Below, piece after piece: positions 36,050 through 46,825 of a stretch of DNA of 64,000 nt. The position numbers and the translations under genes were made by a program. The number at the start of each line of letters is the position of its first letter. Positions within the stretch are counted from its first letter, which is position 1. The notes under the pieces were generated by a model, which saw nothing but the letters and a program-made list of their open reading frames with translations, was not told the DNA's origin and did not search any database. Source of the stretch: Petunia secreta (Eukaryota > Streptophyta > Magnoliopsida > Solanales > Solanaceae); assembly GCA_029990175.1 (NCBI GenBank), contig JARKIP010000003.1:3782001-3846000 (forward strand), written 5' to 3'.

Positions 36050-38640
36050 CTGCAAAGATCTTTGCCTCGAGATGGCTAATTTGTTGAAGAATAGCATGTT
36101 AAAGGAGTTTCTCATCGATAAGGGGAAACAAAACTTCGCAAAAAATAGGGGAGATGGACAAAAATCAAGGGCTCTATCCCCTAAAAGGGTTGTTAATGTT
36201 ATAACAGGGGGATCAGAGGTGAACAACGTCAACTTCACCGCCGCAAAGAAGTTTGCAAAACTTTCCATTACGATAGAGAAAAGGACTCGACCAGGAGGTT
36301 CGGGTAAGGAGATCATATTTGATGATGATGATTGTGATGGGATGATGTTTTCTCATCACGATGCTTTGGTAATCATGCTTAGAATCAACGACTCAGATAT
36401 CAAATGAGTCTTGGTTGACCCCAGTAGCTCGGTAAATATTATAAACTACGGGGCTATGAAGAATATGTGGTTGAATGACCTTATTGTCCCGAGGGAAACC
36501 ATACTGACAAGATTTAACAACACCACGAAAAAACTTTGGTTGAGATCACTCTCACCACTTACGTCGAGGGGGTTGCTAAGGAGACAGTGTTCCAAGTAAT
36601 GACCGAGGATATGGCCTACAATGTTATCCTCAGGAGACCTTGGATTCATGAGATAGAAGTCGTGTCATCCACCCTTCACTAGGTCATTAAATTCCCTACC
36701 CCATGGGGAATTCATTCGATTAGAGACAAGCAACAAATGACTAGGGAGTGCTATTCGGTTACTATGAAGGGTGGTGTCGTCCCGAATAGGCCATCAAAAT
36801 AGCAATTAATTCAGCCGAGGTCAGACGAATGAGGGAGTTCGGCTCTTGAATTTGTCTCTCAAAAAGGGGTAGAAAATATACCGGCATATATTCAAGAGCA
36901 TTCGAAACAGAAAGTCGAGGATTCAACCATTGAGGAGTTGAAATCCTTTGCCTTATCGAAGGAGTTTCCATAAAGGAAGATGTTTGTTGGCTCGGAGCTG
37001 GATCCGGAGTCAAAAAAGGAAATTATTGATTTGTTAAAGGAAAATGATGATTGTTTCACCTGGTCACATACAGATATGGTGGGGATCGATCCACAGATTA
37101 TGACGCACAAATTGAACGTCGACCCCTGCCATCCCCAATGAAGAAAAAGAAAAAAGCCACACCCTGGTTTAAAGAAGAAAGCTATTGAGGACGAAACCAA
37201 AAAACTGCTTGATAATGGTATCATAAGGGAAGTGAAGTACCCTAATTGGCTCACCAATGTAGTGGTGGTGCCAAAAAAAATGGCAAGTGGAGGATGTGCG
37301 TGGATTATACAGATCTAAATAAAGCTTGTTCAAAAGATTCGTACCCGCTACAACAAATAGTAGGTTAATAGACTTTATGGTTGGACACAAGATATTAACC
37401 TTCTTGGAGGCCTACTTGGTACACAATCAAATTTTGATGGATCCAAATGATGAAGGAAAAACTTCTTTCATCACAGATGAGGGTACATATTGTTATAAGG
37501 TGATTCCTTTTGGCCTCTAAAACGTCGGGGCAATTTATCAAAGGTTAGGGTGTCGAATGTTTAAAGGCTATATTGGAAAGACGATGGAGGCTTACATAGA
37601 TGGCATGCTAGTGAAGTCGGCTCGGATGGAAGATTATTTGAACCATTTTAGAGTGGCCTTTGCTATTATAAGGCAATATAGTATGAAGTTAAACCCTGCA
37701 AATGTGCCTTCAGAGTTGGCGCGGGAATTTTTTAGGAGTCATCGTCTCCGAGCGAGGCATCGAAGCAAATCCTGAAAAGATCAGCGACATTAAAGAAATT
37801 TTTGAGGTACTCTCGGAGATTAAAGAGGTTCAACGCTTGATTGGTCGGATAGCTTCCTTGAGTAGATTTATATCAAGGTCCTCTAAGCGATGCTACAAAT
37901 TTTCTCTGTTTTGAAGAAGTATACTACGTTTGAATAGACACCTGAGTGAAAAGATGCATTGAAGGAATTGAAGCGTTATTTGGCTAACGCACCATTATTT
38001 CCTAAGCCTAAAGATGGGGAGACGCTATTGGTTTACTTGGTTGTGTCCGAAGTTGTAGTAAGTACAGTCTTGGTTCGAGAGGAGGATGGGAAGCACTAGC
38101 CTATATATTATGTGAGCAAAACACTCAGCGATGCTGAAACAAGGTCCATTTAGAGAAATTAGCACTTGCTCTGGTTGTCTCTGCTCGTAAACTTCGACCA
38201 TATTTTCAATGTCACCACATAGCAGTAGTTACTACCTTCCCCTTAAAGAGTATATTACATAAGCCTAAGCTATCGGGGAGGCTGTCTAAACGGGCAATTG
38301 AGCTAAGTGAGTATGACATCGTTTACCAGCCCCGAATAACCATAAATTCTCAAGTGTTGGCAGATTTTGTGGCTAACTTCAGCGCTAAAATACTTCCCAT
38401 GACAGAAAAGGAGAATTTGATATGTAAATGTCCAACCCCTGGGGTTTGGATACTCTACACTGATGGGACCACTAATTTAAAAGTCTCAGGGCTCGACATA
38501 GTTTTGGTGGCTCCCACGGGGGAAAGATTGAGGCATCAAGCACATCCCTCGAGAAGAAAATGACAAGGCAGATGCCTTGGCAATCTTAGCTTCGGCCATC
38601 GAAGATGGGAACTAGAGGATTGATTCGATGGTTCGGTTAC
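36050..38640 (+). pseudogene. Element E protease, reverse transcriptase and both RNase H domains (heavily mutated)
   Basis: Protease: LVDPSSSVNII at about 36410 (DPS in place of DSG/DTG). RT starts near 37195 (LLDNGIIREVKYPNWL) and shows YKVIPFGL. The catalytic box reads YIDGM at 37593-37607, so the second aspartate is gone. RT-linked RNase H spans about 37900-38340. The second RNase H starts with VWILYTDGTTNLKVSG near 38440. More than ten stops or frameshifts are scattered through, so no product is expected. Confidence 0.75.
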
Positions 38641-38879
38641 TCATATCTGCGGTAGAAAATATCCAGCTAGAAGTGAATTCAGTAAATAGAACTTGGGATT
38701 GGCGTACCAAGTTCATTTCTATACTTGGATTTCAGAGTTTTGCCAGAAGATAAAAGGGAGGCCAAGAAGCTTAGGACGCTAGGGGTCCCTTATTCAACTG
38801 GGGAAATTGTACAAAAAACTATATAGTGGCCCGATTGCCAAATATTTGGGTCCGGGGGCAATTGAGTTTGTGATGAGTG

Positions 38880-39930
38880 AAGTGCATGAGGAGAATGTGG
38901 CAATCATTCGGGAGGAAAGGTCCTAGTGCGAAAACTCCTCCGGGCTGGGTAATATTGGACCGATATGAGCGAGGATGCTAAATTATTCGTGAGAAAATAT
39001 GACAAGTGCCAACGACATGCACCGATGATTCATCAACAGGCTGAACCCCTATATTCGGTTGTGACGCCGTGGCCTTTCATGAAATGGGGGATGGATATCA
39101 TTGGGCCACTCCCCAAACCTAAAAGGAGTGTTCAGTTTATACTGGTGCTCACTGATTATTTCACCAAATGGGTGGAAGCAGGATCCTTTGCTAAGGTTAG
39201 GAAAAAGGAGGTCATCAGCTTCATATGAAAGAATATCATCTGTAGATTCGGAGTCCCAAGGGAAATAACTTGTGATAATGGCCCACAATTCATGGGCTCG
39301 GATGTCAGTACTTTCCTTGCGAAGTGGGGGATAAAAAGGATAGCTTCGACCCCGTATAATCCAAGTGCTAATGGGTAGGCCAAATCCTCGAATAGGATAA
39401 TTGTTGGAAACATCAAGAAAAGGCTCGATGAAGCAAAAGGCTCATAGCCTAATAAGTTGCCTGGGGTGTTTTGGGCAATGCGCACTATTGAGAAAAACAG
39501 CACGGGCGAAACCCTATTTTCCATCGCCTATAGGATTGATTCTTTGATTCCTGTGGAGGTTGGAGAACCCAACCTTTGTTATGCTCATACAACTGAACAA
39601 TCATATCAGCAAGCAGTACGTGTGGAGTTGGATTTTCTTGAAGGATGCATGGAAATGGCTTTGGGTCGATTAACGGCCCAAAAAAGGAAAATCGAGGCTA
39701 ATTTGTACTGAAAGGCTAAACTAAGAGCCTTCAGAGTTGGAGATTATGTATTAAAGGCCTCGAACCAGACTACCAAGGAGAACAATGCTAGCAAGCTCGC
39801 CGCGAATTGGGAAGGGCCCTACCGAATCTAGGCAATACTTAGAAAAGGATCTTATCGGTTAGAGGACTTGTAGGGTAAATTGGAACCCTCAAATTGGAAT
39901 GTGTCCAATCGAAGTGTTACTATTTTTGAC
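38880..39930 (+). pseudogene. Element E integrase (dead)
   Basis: Second half of the zinc finger reads KYDKCQRH, with one cysteine changed to tyrosine. Core: D in GMDIIGPLP and D in CDNGPQFMG are present. At the third catalytic site the frame reads N-G-stop-A-K-S-S (TAG at 39376-39378, AAA at 39382-39384), so the glutamate is lost beside a stop codon. A further TGA lies at the end of the VISFI segment (about 39226). The C-terminal SH3-like part (RVGDYVLKAS, NWEGPYRI) ends near 39930. Confidence 0.8.
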
Positions 39931-40635
39931 ACCGAGATATGTTACCTTCTGTCAGCAGATTTTCACCTACGGCGTCGAGTCGTCAATGCTCCAATTCTTA
40001 GGCTTAAATAATTCCAACTGACCCTCCATTTTTCTTTGCTTGATCTTTTTAGGAAGCGGAAGGAACGAAGTACAGTGTTCGGGTCCTCATCAATTAGCAC
40101 TCGAACACTAAGAGGATGTAAGGGACAGAGTACAGTTAAGATTGACTCGAAGTCTCTCATACCGGGGACTGCACGCGAACTCGAACACTAGCTATCAATC
40201 TTGTACCGGGGACTGTTTCCCGAAGATTAGCTTAGTATAATTGTATTTACCGCCCGATAGTAGCTCTATTTCAAAAATTTTGACCAAGTCTAACCACGAC
40301 TGGTTTTTATGTAAATGCTGGTTATGGCTTATCAATGAAATAAACTTGATTAAATATTTTTTTATTTCAACTCTTAACTTATTAAGATTATCTCTTCATA
40401 CCTTGGCACGGGAATGAGACGTCGTTCTAAGCTAGCACCGGTTTGTTATAAAGTCTTTCAAGCAAAAAATATTATAAGTGGCCTGTTGTGTTTTTCAAAT
40501 AGAGTAAAGACTAACATTTAATAAAGGAAAGCTAAGTTTCATTAACACATGCCCGGGGGCTTCAAAAACTATTTATATTAAATGGCTCGAGGACCATGGC
40601 AAAAGTAGAATACAAAAAGATTGTAAAATGTTAAG
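39931..40635 (+). other. 3' region of element E between integrase and antisense gene
   Basis: Non-coding. TACCGGGGACTG occurs twice (40161 and 40204), next to related CGAACACTA repeats (40100-40190). Confidence 0.45.
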
Positions 40636-43445
40636 CTAAGCTTCGAGATCATCTTCCCAATCGCTAGATATCCCATCTTCAGAGCGCTCGATGTCCTCTT
40701 CATCAGCCTCGTCTTTATCCGAGCTACTACTTGAAGGAAGTTTGTCCATGATCAGCTGAGCCTTATCTGCGTCGCTCTGGGCCTTTTCAATTTTCTTATC
40801 TAGATCTATTGCTCTGGTTTTGGATTGCTCGAGGGCCTTTTGCCTGGTTTAAATGATAGCCCAACTTTTATCTAGTTGAGTTCTTGTGGCCGTCGCCTTG
40901 ATCTTCGCACCTATAGATGCTTCTTTGCCCCCACAGGGTCTCAACCTCAGTTTTGGGTGTTGACGTTCGACCCTTTAACTCATTAATCTTGAGCATATTC
41001 GCCTTCATCTTGTTGTGATAATTCTCAACAACGTCCACAAACTTAGCATTGGTTCGCTCAACATCATCCCTCAGCTTTTGGCTTTCAGCTCGATGGTTTT
41101 TCTCTCGCGCTTTCACTTGAGCCTCGCCAGTAGCAGCAGCTTCACGAGCTTGATTCTGCTCAAGGTCAGACTTTGTAGCAACTTCGCGAGCTTGATCTAG
41201 CTCGAGGTTAGATTTGACTAGTTTGGCTTGCAGCTCAGAAACTTGGGACTGAAGATCGGACCTTTGACGGTCCCATTAGTACCCTATTTGCTTAAGAGTA
41301 GCTGATTGGTTGAATTCCATTTCCACTGCCTTGATCGCATACAAACAGCTATGCAAAAGGTTTGAATGAAAGTCAGGGTAAAAGAAGATAGATAAAATGG
41401 GAGGAACTGCAAACAATAGGGTACGATCTCCATGAGACATGTACTTGAATTGCATATTTGGCTAAGTTAGCCATCGAGTCTCCATGAGACATGTACTTGG
41501 TACGATCTCGTTCCTTTGCCTCGAGCAACCCTCTAAGGCACATGGGAACTACCATGGTATCATCCAAAAATCACAAGTAAGAACGGATCCCAATCCTTCT
41601 TATCTTCCTTTGAGAGACCGAGGCGTTAAAAGGCTCGGAGTTGGCTTGCATAACGCTTGATGCAGCTTTCTCTTCAACAGAAGGAAGGGTTTGAATAATT
41701 TTCTCCTTAGCAGCTGAAGGAACTTCAACCTCGCCAACTTTGGCCTTGCCAGTAACGTGATCAAACCTCTCGAGGTCTACCACTTCAACTTCCTTGGGAG
41801 CCTCGACATCTACATCATCTGGCTCATCTCTGAGACACCATCGTGGCTTAGCAATGGCCTCGGGGCCAGAGGTCGAGGTCACCTCTACTTGAGGATACTT
41901 TGCTTTATTAGCTGTTTTCTTCGAAGCTTGCCTTTTCCTCTTCGTATATATAGAATCATGGATTGGAGGTTTAAGGACAAAAGAAGAAGAAGAAGTTGAG
42001 ATGCAAGTTTTTCGACCAAGAAAGATGTCGTCGTCACCTTTAGAAGTTCCTTAGCCTGGGGAACCTGGGGGACTTTAGACTTTGCAAGAACTTCAGATAG
42101 GTTCTCCATCACATTTAAAATTTTCCCAGCATCAGGTACATCTTTTTCCTTTTCCTTTTTCTTCTTCTCCTTTTCTCCATCTTTTTCTTTCCCTCTCTCT
42201 TGGCCACCTTATTGGGAAAGCCTACAAACGTAGGAGTAGGCTTAGCAAGAAAGAGCCTCGGGCAGATTCCAATGAGATTAAATGGTAGCAAGAAGAACTT
42301 ACCATGCCGTTTTCACACCCATTTTTGTTTTCATCCAATGCGGCTGTACTCTTCTATGTTCTCAGGAGCCGCTTCCGAATGTCTATGATCACTTGAACCC
42401 AGCTAACCAAATTGGCTGGAAGTGCAACTGGAACTTTGTCCGCTGAAGAATTCGAGGTGACCATTGGAAAATAAGTGCGAGGTTATGAATAAAAGATAAG
42501 GAAATCGCGAAGAATGTCACTTACGTGCATTATTCCACACTTCAAGGAATCCAGGCTTGGAGGACAACTGAGTGGACGGGAGAAGAACATAACGGTCACT
42601 CCAACCACGGTCTTCGGTGTCCTCACTTTTAGTTATAAACGAGTATTAGCCTCATCTGCTGAGCTGAATAACCCCACCTTTGTGAAGGGTGGGATAGAAA
42701 AGGGAGATCAAGTGTTGAAAAATGAAAGGTACCCCAGTCTCCTGATTTAAGAAATCGAGGCATTGAACAACCCTCTAGAGCTGGGGACCTAGTTGAGCCA
42801 AACATAAGTTGTAGGTTCGGCAGAAGGTGTCAATCACTCGATGCACAGAGAGAGAAAATCCAATTGTAAATGGATAGGTGTAAACAAAGGAATGCCCGAC
42901 CACACAGCCGCAGCTACTACCATTTGGGGCAGGAACACCAATTTGGAACTTGGGTCCCCAATCGCAATCCCTCCGAACCAAAGCTATGTGAACTTGAGTG
43001 ATTAGGCTCGGTGTGATATTGACAGGCATGTTCTTGTTCTTCTCTTGTTGAGCAGCCGATTGATCTTGCAGCTCGAAGTCCTTATCCGTCTCAAAATTTG
43101 AAGGGATAACTTGATGAGGCTCGAGTTCCTTAACTGTGGAAACTTTCTTTGCCTTTAAAGTTCCCGCCTCAACTCTACTAGTGACATCAGTATCGGCTTC
43201 TCCACCGTCTACCTCCCGAACTTCATCGAAATCATCCTCTTCATTAACCACTTCTCATGTTTATCACGACTAGCGGTGGCTTTACGCTGCCTTGGGTTTA
43301 AACCGCCTGATGGCAACAGCTCAGTATTATCGTCAGTCGGCGAGATAATTTTCAAAGGTTCAGGAATATTAACCAGCTCATCGCCGACTACCATGGTAGC
43401 GGTATCAAGGCATTCTTCATCAGATGGACCAGATGAATTTTGCAT
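40636..43445 (-). pseudogene. Antisense additional gene of element E (broken)
   Basis: On the strand opposite to gag-pol, an ATG at 43443-43445 opens MQNSSGPSDEECLDTATMVV. Coding-like pieces follow at 42775-43251, 41885-42112, 41571-41882 and 40868-41116. The end is an acidic tail rich in S, D and E (SSDWEDDLEA) with a stop at 40636-40638. The 41116-40868 part is predicted coiled coil from its heptad-like K/E/L pattern (ESQKLRDDVERTNAKFVDVV). Frames change several times, so it is a pseudogene. Antisense extra genes between pol and the 3' LTR are known in some Tat elements of plants. I do not recognise a molecular function. Confidence 0.6.
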
Positions 43446-43808
43446 AGAATGGGTAGATATTTACAAAAATTGATGAAGGTTTTTCAAATCTGGAGATTGA
43501 AGAGGAAGAATCTTGGAATTGTTCTTGTTCCGAAAGAGAATCATTGTTGCTTTAGAAACTTGAGAGTGAAGAAAAAGGCTAGCAAGTTGGGTTACTTATA
43601 TCAAAGAGAGACATCATTGTGTTTACATGGGGAAAGAGGAACTAAAGCGTCTCGACCTCTCAATGATTCCCACGTGTAACAAGAAGTCAAAGTGACTGCT
43701 GCCTTCTCAAATTTCTAGGCGCACATGTTGCCACGCTGGTTTCCCGCTTAATTTCATTCCACTCCTCGGAAGATCTGTCAGTTGTCCGAGGAGTGGGGGG
43801 ACTATCTG
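43446..43808 (+). other. Promoter-side DNA of the antisense gene and polypurine tract of element E
   Basis: This 360-bp stretch would be upstream of the antisense gene. At its right end GAGGAGTGGGGGG (43788-43800) is the polypurine tract for the 3' LTR, eight bases away. Confidence 0.5.
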
Positions 43809-44352
43809 TGTTGGGTAAATTACTTGCATACGTGGCACCTCAGGTGCGTGGCTTGAGGCGTGTTTCAATGGCGGTTTGTCGAAGTAATCTCGAGACATAT
43901 AACTTGACCCTCAAGGCAAGACCTCGAGATCAAAGTCCAGTACAGGTTTCGAAGGAAACTTACCTCGGCGAAGGGAAGGTTCGTTTCCTCGAGGCGTGAA
44001 GCTCAAGCCTCAGGGAAGCGGTTACGCTTCAGCTAGTGAACAATCACATAACGGTCACTCATTAATTCAACATTTAATAGGAATAATTGTGGGAAGACCA
44101 TGATTAAGACGTGAGAAGTAGCTAGTTAATGCTTTAATTACTATTTTACTCAATAAGATATATATATAGCACTTCGTTATCTTTGTAAAGGGCATTCAGA
44201 AATACATACAAAAATTCTACTTACTTGTTATTATTCATTACGCTATTGCTATTAATTTTCTTAGTTTGCAAACACAACTTTGATATGGCATATTGCATGT
44301 AAACCACGTTACAAGTTCAATTTATTATCATAATCCAATTTAGGCCAATACA
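43809..44352 (+). repeat. 3' LTR of element E
   Basis: 544 bp, TGTTGGGTAAATTAC ... GGCCAATACA. A TATA-like ATATATATATAG is at 44158-44169, missing from the 5' LTR. Confidence 0.82.
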
Positions 44353-44377
44353 ATGTACATATATGAAAGTCGTAAGG

Positions 44378-45910
44378 TGTTGATTAATTATCATTTAGTT
44401 AATAAGTAGGTCGGTTAGTTGAGTATCAGTAGAAGTAGTTAGTGGAGTTAGTTTTAACTTTTACATTGTATTTATTTTTCCAGCTAAGAAAATTTCTCTC
44501 TCTAAAATCAGTTTCTCTCTTCCTGTTCTTCTTAGCTCAATCATTCCAGAAGTTTCTCAGCTCGATCAATGGATATTTTAACATGAAATCAGAGTTAGAG
44601 TTGTGAAATTGAAGATGAATCCATTACAGTTTATCAATTTCTCTAGAAATTTATTCCAAATTTCTCTAGTTTATCAGTTCCTCTATGAAAATTTTCCTTT
44701 TCTGCTCGATTTTCAATCGATTCTGCATATCTTCTTCTTCGGATATTGTTCAAATCAACAAATGGCGAGTGCATCAGGTTTTTTCAGTACTGTGAACATT
44801 ATTGATCATCGTCACCCTTTTCATTTGCTACCTCCAGATTCACCAGGTTTAATGCTAGTTAATTTATGTTCAATTAATTTGAGCAGAAAACTATGTCGTT
44901 TGGAGTAGGGGAATGACAATTTTGTTGCTGGGTTTATAGATGGGTCTTGTACTAAGTATCAATACAAATAAGAATTAGCAGAAGAATGGGAAAGGTGCAA
45001 TGTATTTATGCTAACTTGAATGAACACTGTGAAAAAAGAATTACTCAATGACATTGTTTATGCTGAAGATGCGCATGTTGTTTATGCTGAAGATGCGCAT
45101 ATTGTTTGGGAGGATCTGAAGTAAAGGTTCGACAAAGTGAATGGAAGCCGTATCAATCATCTTCATCATGAAATAGCCAATATTTCTGAAGGTATACCTA
45201 GTATTTCTACTTATCATTTCAAGTTGAGACTATTATGGGATGAATATATATCTTTAGTACCTCAACCTAGTTGTTCCTGTGATAAATCTAAGGATTTTAT
45301 AGAGCGTCTAGAACAACAGAAACTTTTTCAATTTCTCATGGGGCTGAATGAGTCAAATAGGGTAACAAGAAGCCAGATCCTACTGATGACACCATTACCC
45401 TATGTGGATAAAGCTTTTTCTAAAAGTCAAAAAAGGATAGTAAACAATGTTAATGTGACAAATGAAAGTAATGGAACAACTACCTTGTTGAACATGAGAA
45501 ACAAATATCAAAACCTTAGGAGAAATGAAAATGTTAAGTGTGATCACTATGGGATCAAAGGTCATATTAGGGACCGTTGCTATAAGTTGATTGGTTATCC
45601 ACCTGGACATAAGCTATATGGGCAAGCTTCTGATCAACAATCAAGTGGCTACATATTTGAGAACAATTCAAGGACAAGACAGGGATATTATCAAAATAAC
45701 AACAAGTTTAATTCAGCAAATGTCTATGAAGGAGGAACCATGAGAGAAAGTTATAATCAAGGCTACAGTAGACCTGATATGAATCGACATGCTCTTGGTC
45801 CTAGCTATTATTCACAGGATATAAACAAGCAGATGTTGGTAGTTCAGAGAGCACTAGACAGATTGAAGGCAATTATGCATCCCAGGCTGGGAGAAATATG
45901 TGTCACGCCC
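44378..45910 (+). mobile_element. Element F: copia fragment (LTR, leader and gag)
   Basis: A short LTR (about 44378-44583, TGTTGATTAA ... TATTTTAACA) is followed by a degenerate primer site TGAAATCAGAGTTAGAG, resembling the initiator tRNA-Met site, then a leader and gag. Pol and the 3' LTR are absent; the element stops near 45910. Confidence 0.65.
44762..45910 (+). pseudogene. Element F gag (broken)
   Basis: The ATG at 44762 opens MASASGFFSTVNIIDHRHPF; the frame is lost after about 44860. The gag core is readable again at 45137-45913 (HHEIANISEGIPSISTYHFK, LRLLWDEYISLVP, FLMGLNESNRVTRSQILLM). The zinc knuckle reads CDHYGIKGHIRDRCYKLIGYP, with the second cysteine replaced by tyrosine. A 22-bp unit containing TTTATGCTGAAGATGCGCAT is repeated at 45058-45100. 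Confidence 0.7.
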
Positions 45911-46145
45911 TAAAAAAATAAAAATAAAAAGTATGTTTATGTTTTAAAGGTTGTGACTGGTGTTTCAAAAGTACATAGTTATGAGATTCGGAGTCGCCAT
46001 TTGACAAGTTCAATGGTGTGCCAAGTCACCAAAAAGGTACTTTAGAACACCTTTGACTCGTCTAATGGTCTGCGTCAGAGAATCTGGGTAAGGATCTTGA
46101 TTGACTCGGGGGAAGGTGTTAGGCACCCTCGAATCATGTGGTAAG
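45904..46145. other. Fragment resembling an Ogre-type LTR/leader border
   Basis: GATTCGGAGTCGCCATTTG (minus-strand TGGCGACTCCG, a primer-site-like sequence) is followed by GAAGGTGTTAGGCACCCTC, a small inverted repeat. I recall such blocks from Ogre-like leaders in Solanaceae but cannot confirm it. Confidence 0.3.
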
Positions 46146-46825
46146 CACAACTGCTTTTATTTATCGCGTTTCGAATTTTAAATATTTTTGTTGTTATCTT
46201 TCCTTACTTTATTACGCTTTGACTGATTGAACAAAAATTGTATCAAGTAATCCACTGGGTATACTTTAGAAAAAATGGCTTTTCTAATTTAATTTTTCTT
46301 TTTCCTAATAAGTAGATCACAAATCATACTTTTTTTTGGAATTAATTGACTTTCTCAAATTATTTCTCCTTTAGCTTAATAGGCAAATCACAGATTATAA
46401 ATATCATTATGTCTAATCGTATATCAACTCTCGCTGCTACTAGTTTGCCTAATCGTGTTTGACACATGTTCAGACTGCTTCATTAACGGTTCTTTTCAGA
46501 TTTAATCCTCCATGAGGTTAGTGATTTTTTTATCTCATTTTTATTGTCCTTCCTCTGTTTTGTGTAACTTCAGTGCCAAAATTGCCTAACATTATTAAGT
46601 TGCCTAAATGACAAAATATTACTTTAAAACATATCAATTATTATGAATTGTCATCCTTTCAATGAGTTTGGTTTCATTGTTCTTATCAAGTGAACCTATA
46701 TTCGTCTACAACAATAACACAAGCAGAAAACTAAAGCATTCACTTCCTTTCAAGGCTAAACCAAAGTAGTAGCCCATTTGCTCAATCATCTTACGAGTTT
46801 ACTTTTTTAGCTAACAAATAAAGGA
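46146..46825. other. AT-rich DNA, nothing recognised
   Basis: No gene, RNA or repeat recognised on either strand. Confidence 0.45.

Larger units (their letters stand above)
31453..44352 (+). mobile_element. Element E: Ty3/gypsy retrotransposon, Tat-like, with antisense gene remnant
   Basis: Two LTRs of 430 and 544 bp bracket gag, protease, RT-RH, a second RNase H, integrase and a 3.9-kb 3' region. The 5-bp ATGTA flanks both outer ends (31448-31452 and 44353-44357), so this is one insertion. Pol is riddled with stops and frameshifts and key catalytic residues are changed. A solo LTR of another family lies in gag. The LTRs differ by substitutions plus a deletion of about 105 bp, so the insertion is old. 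Confidence 0.85.
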
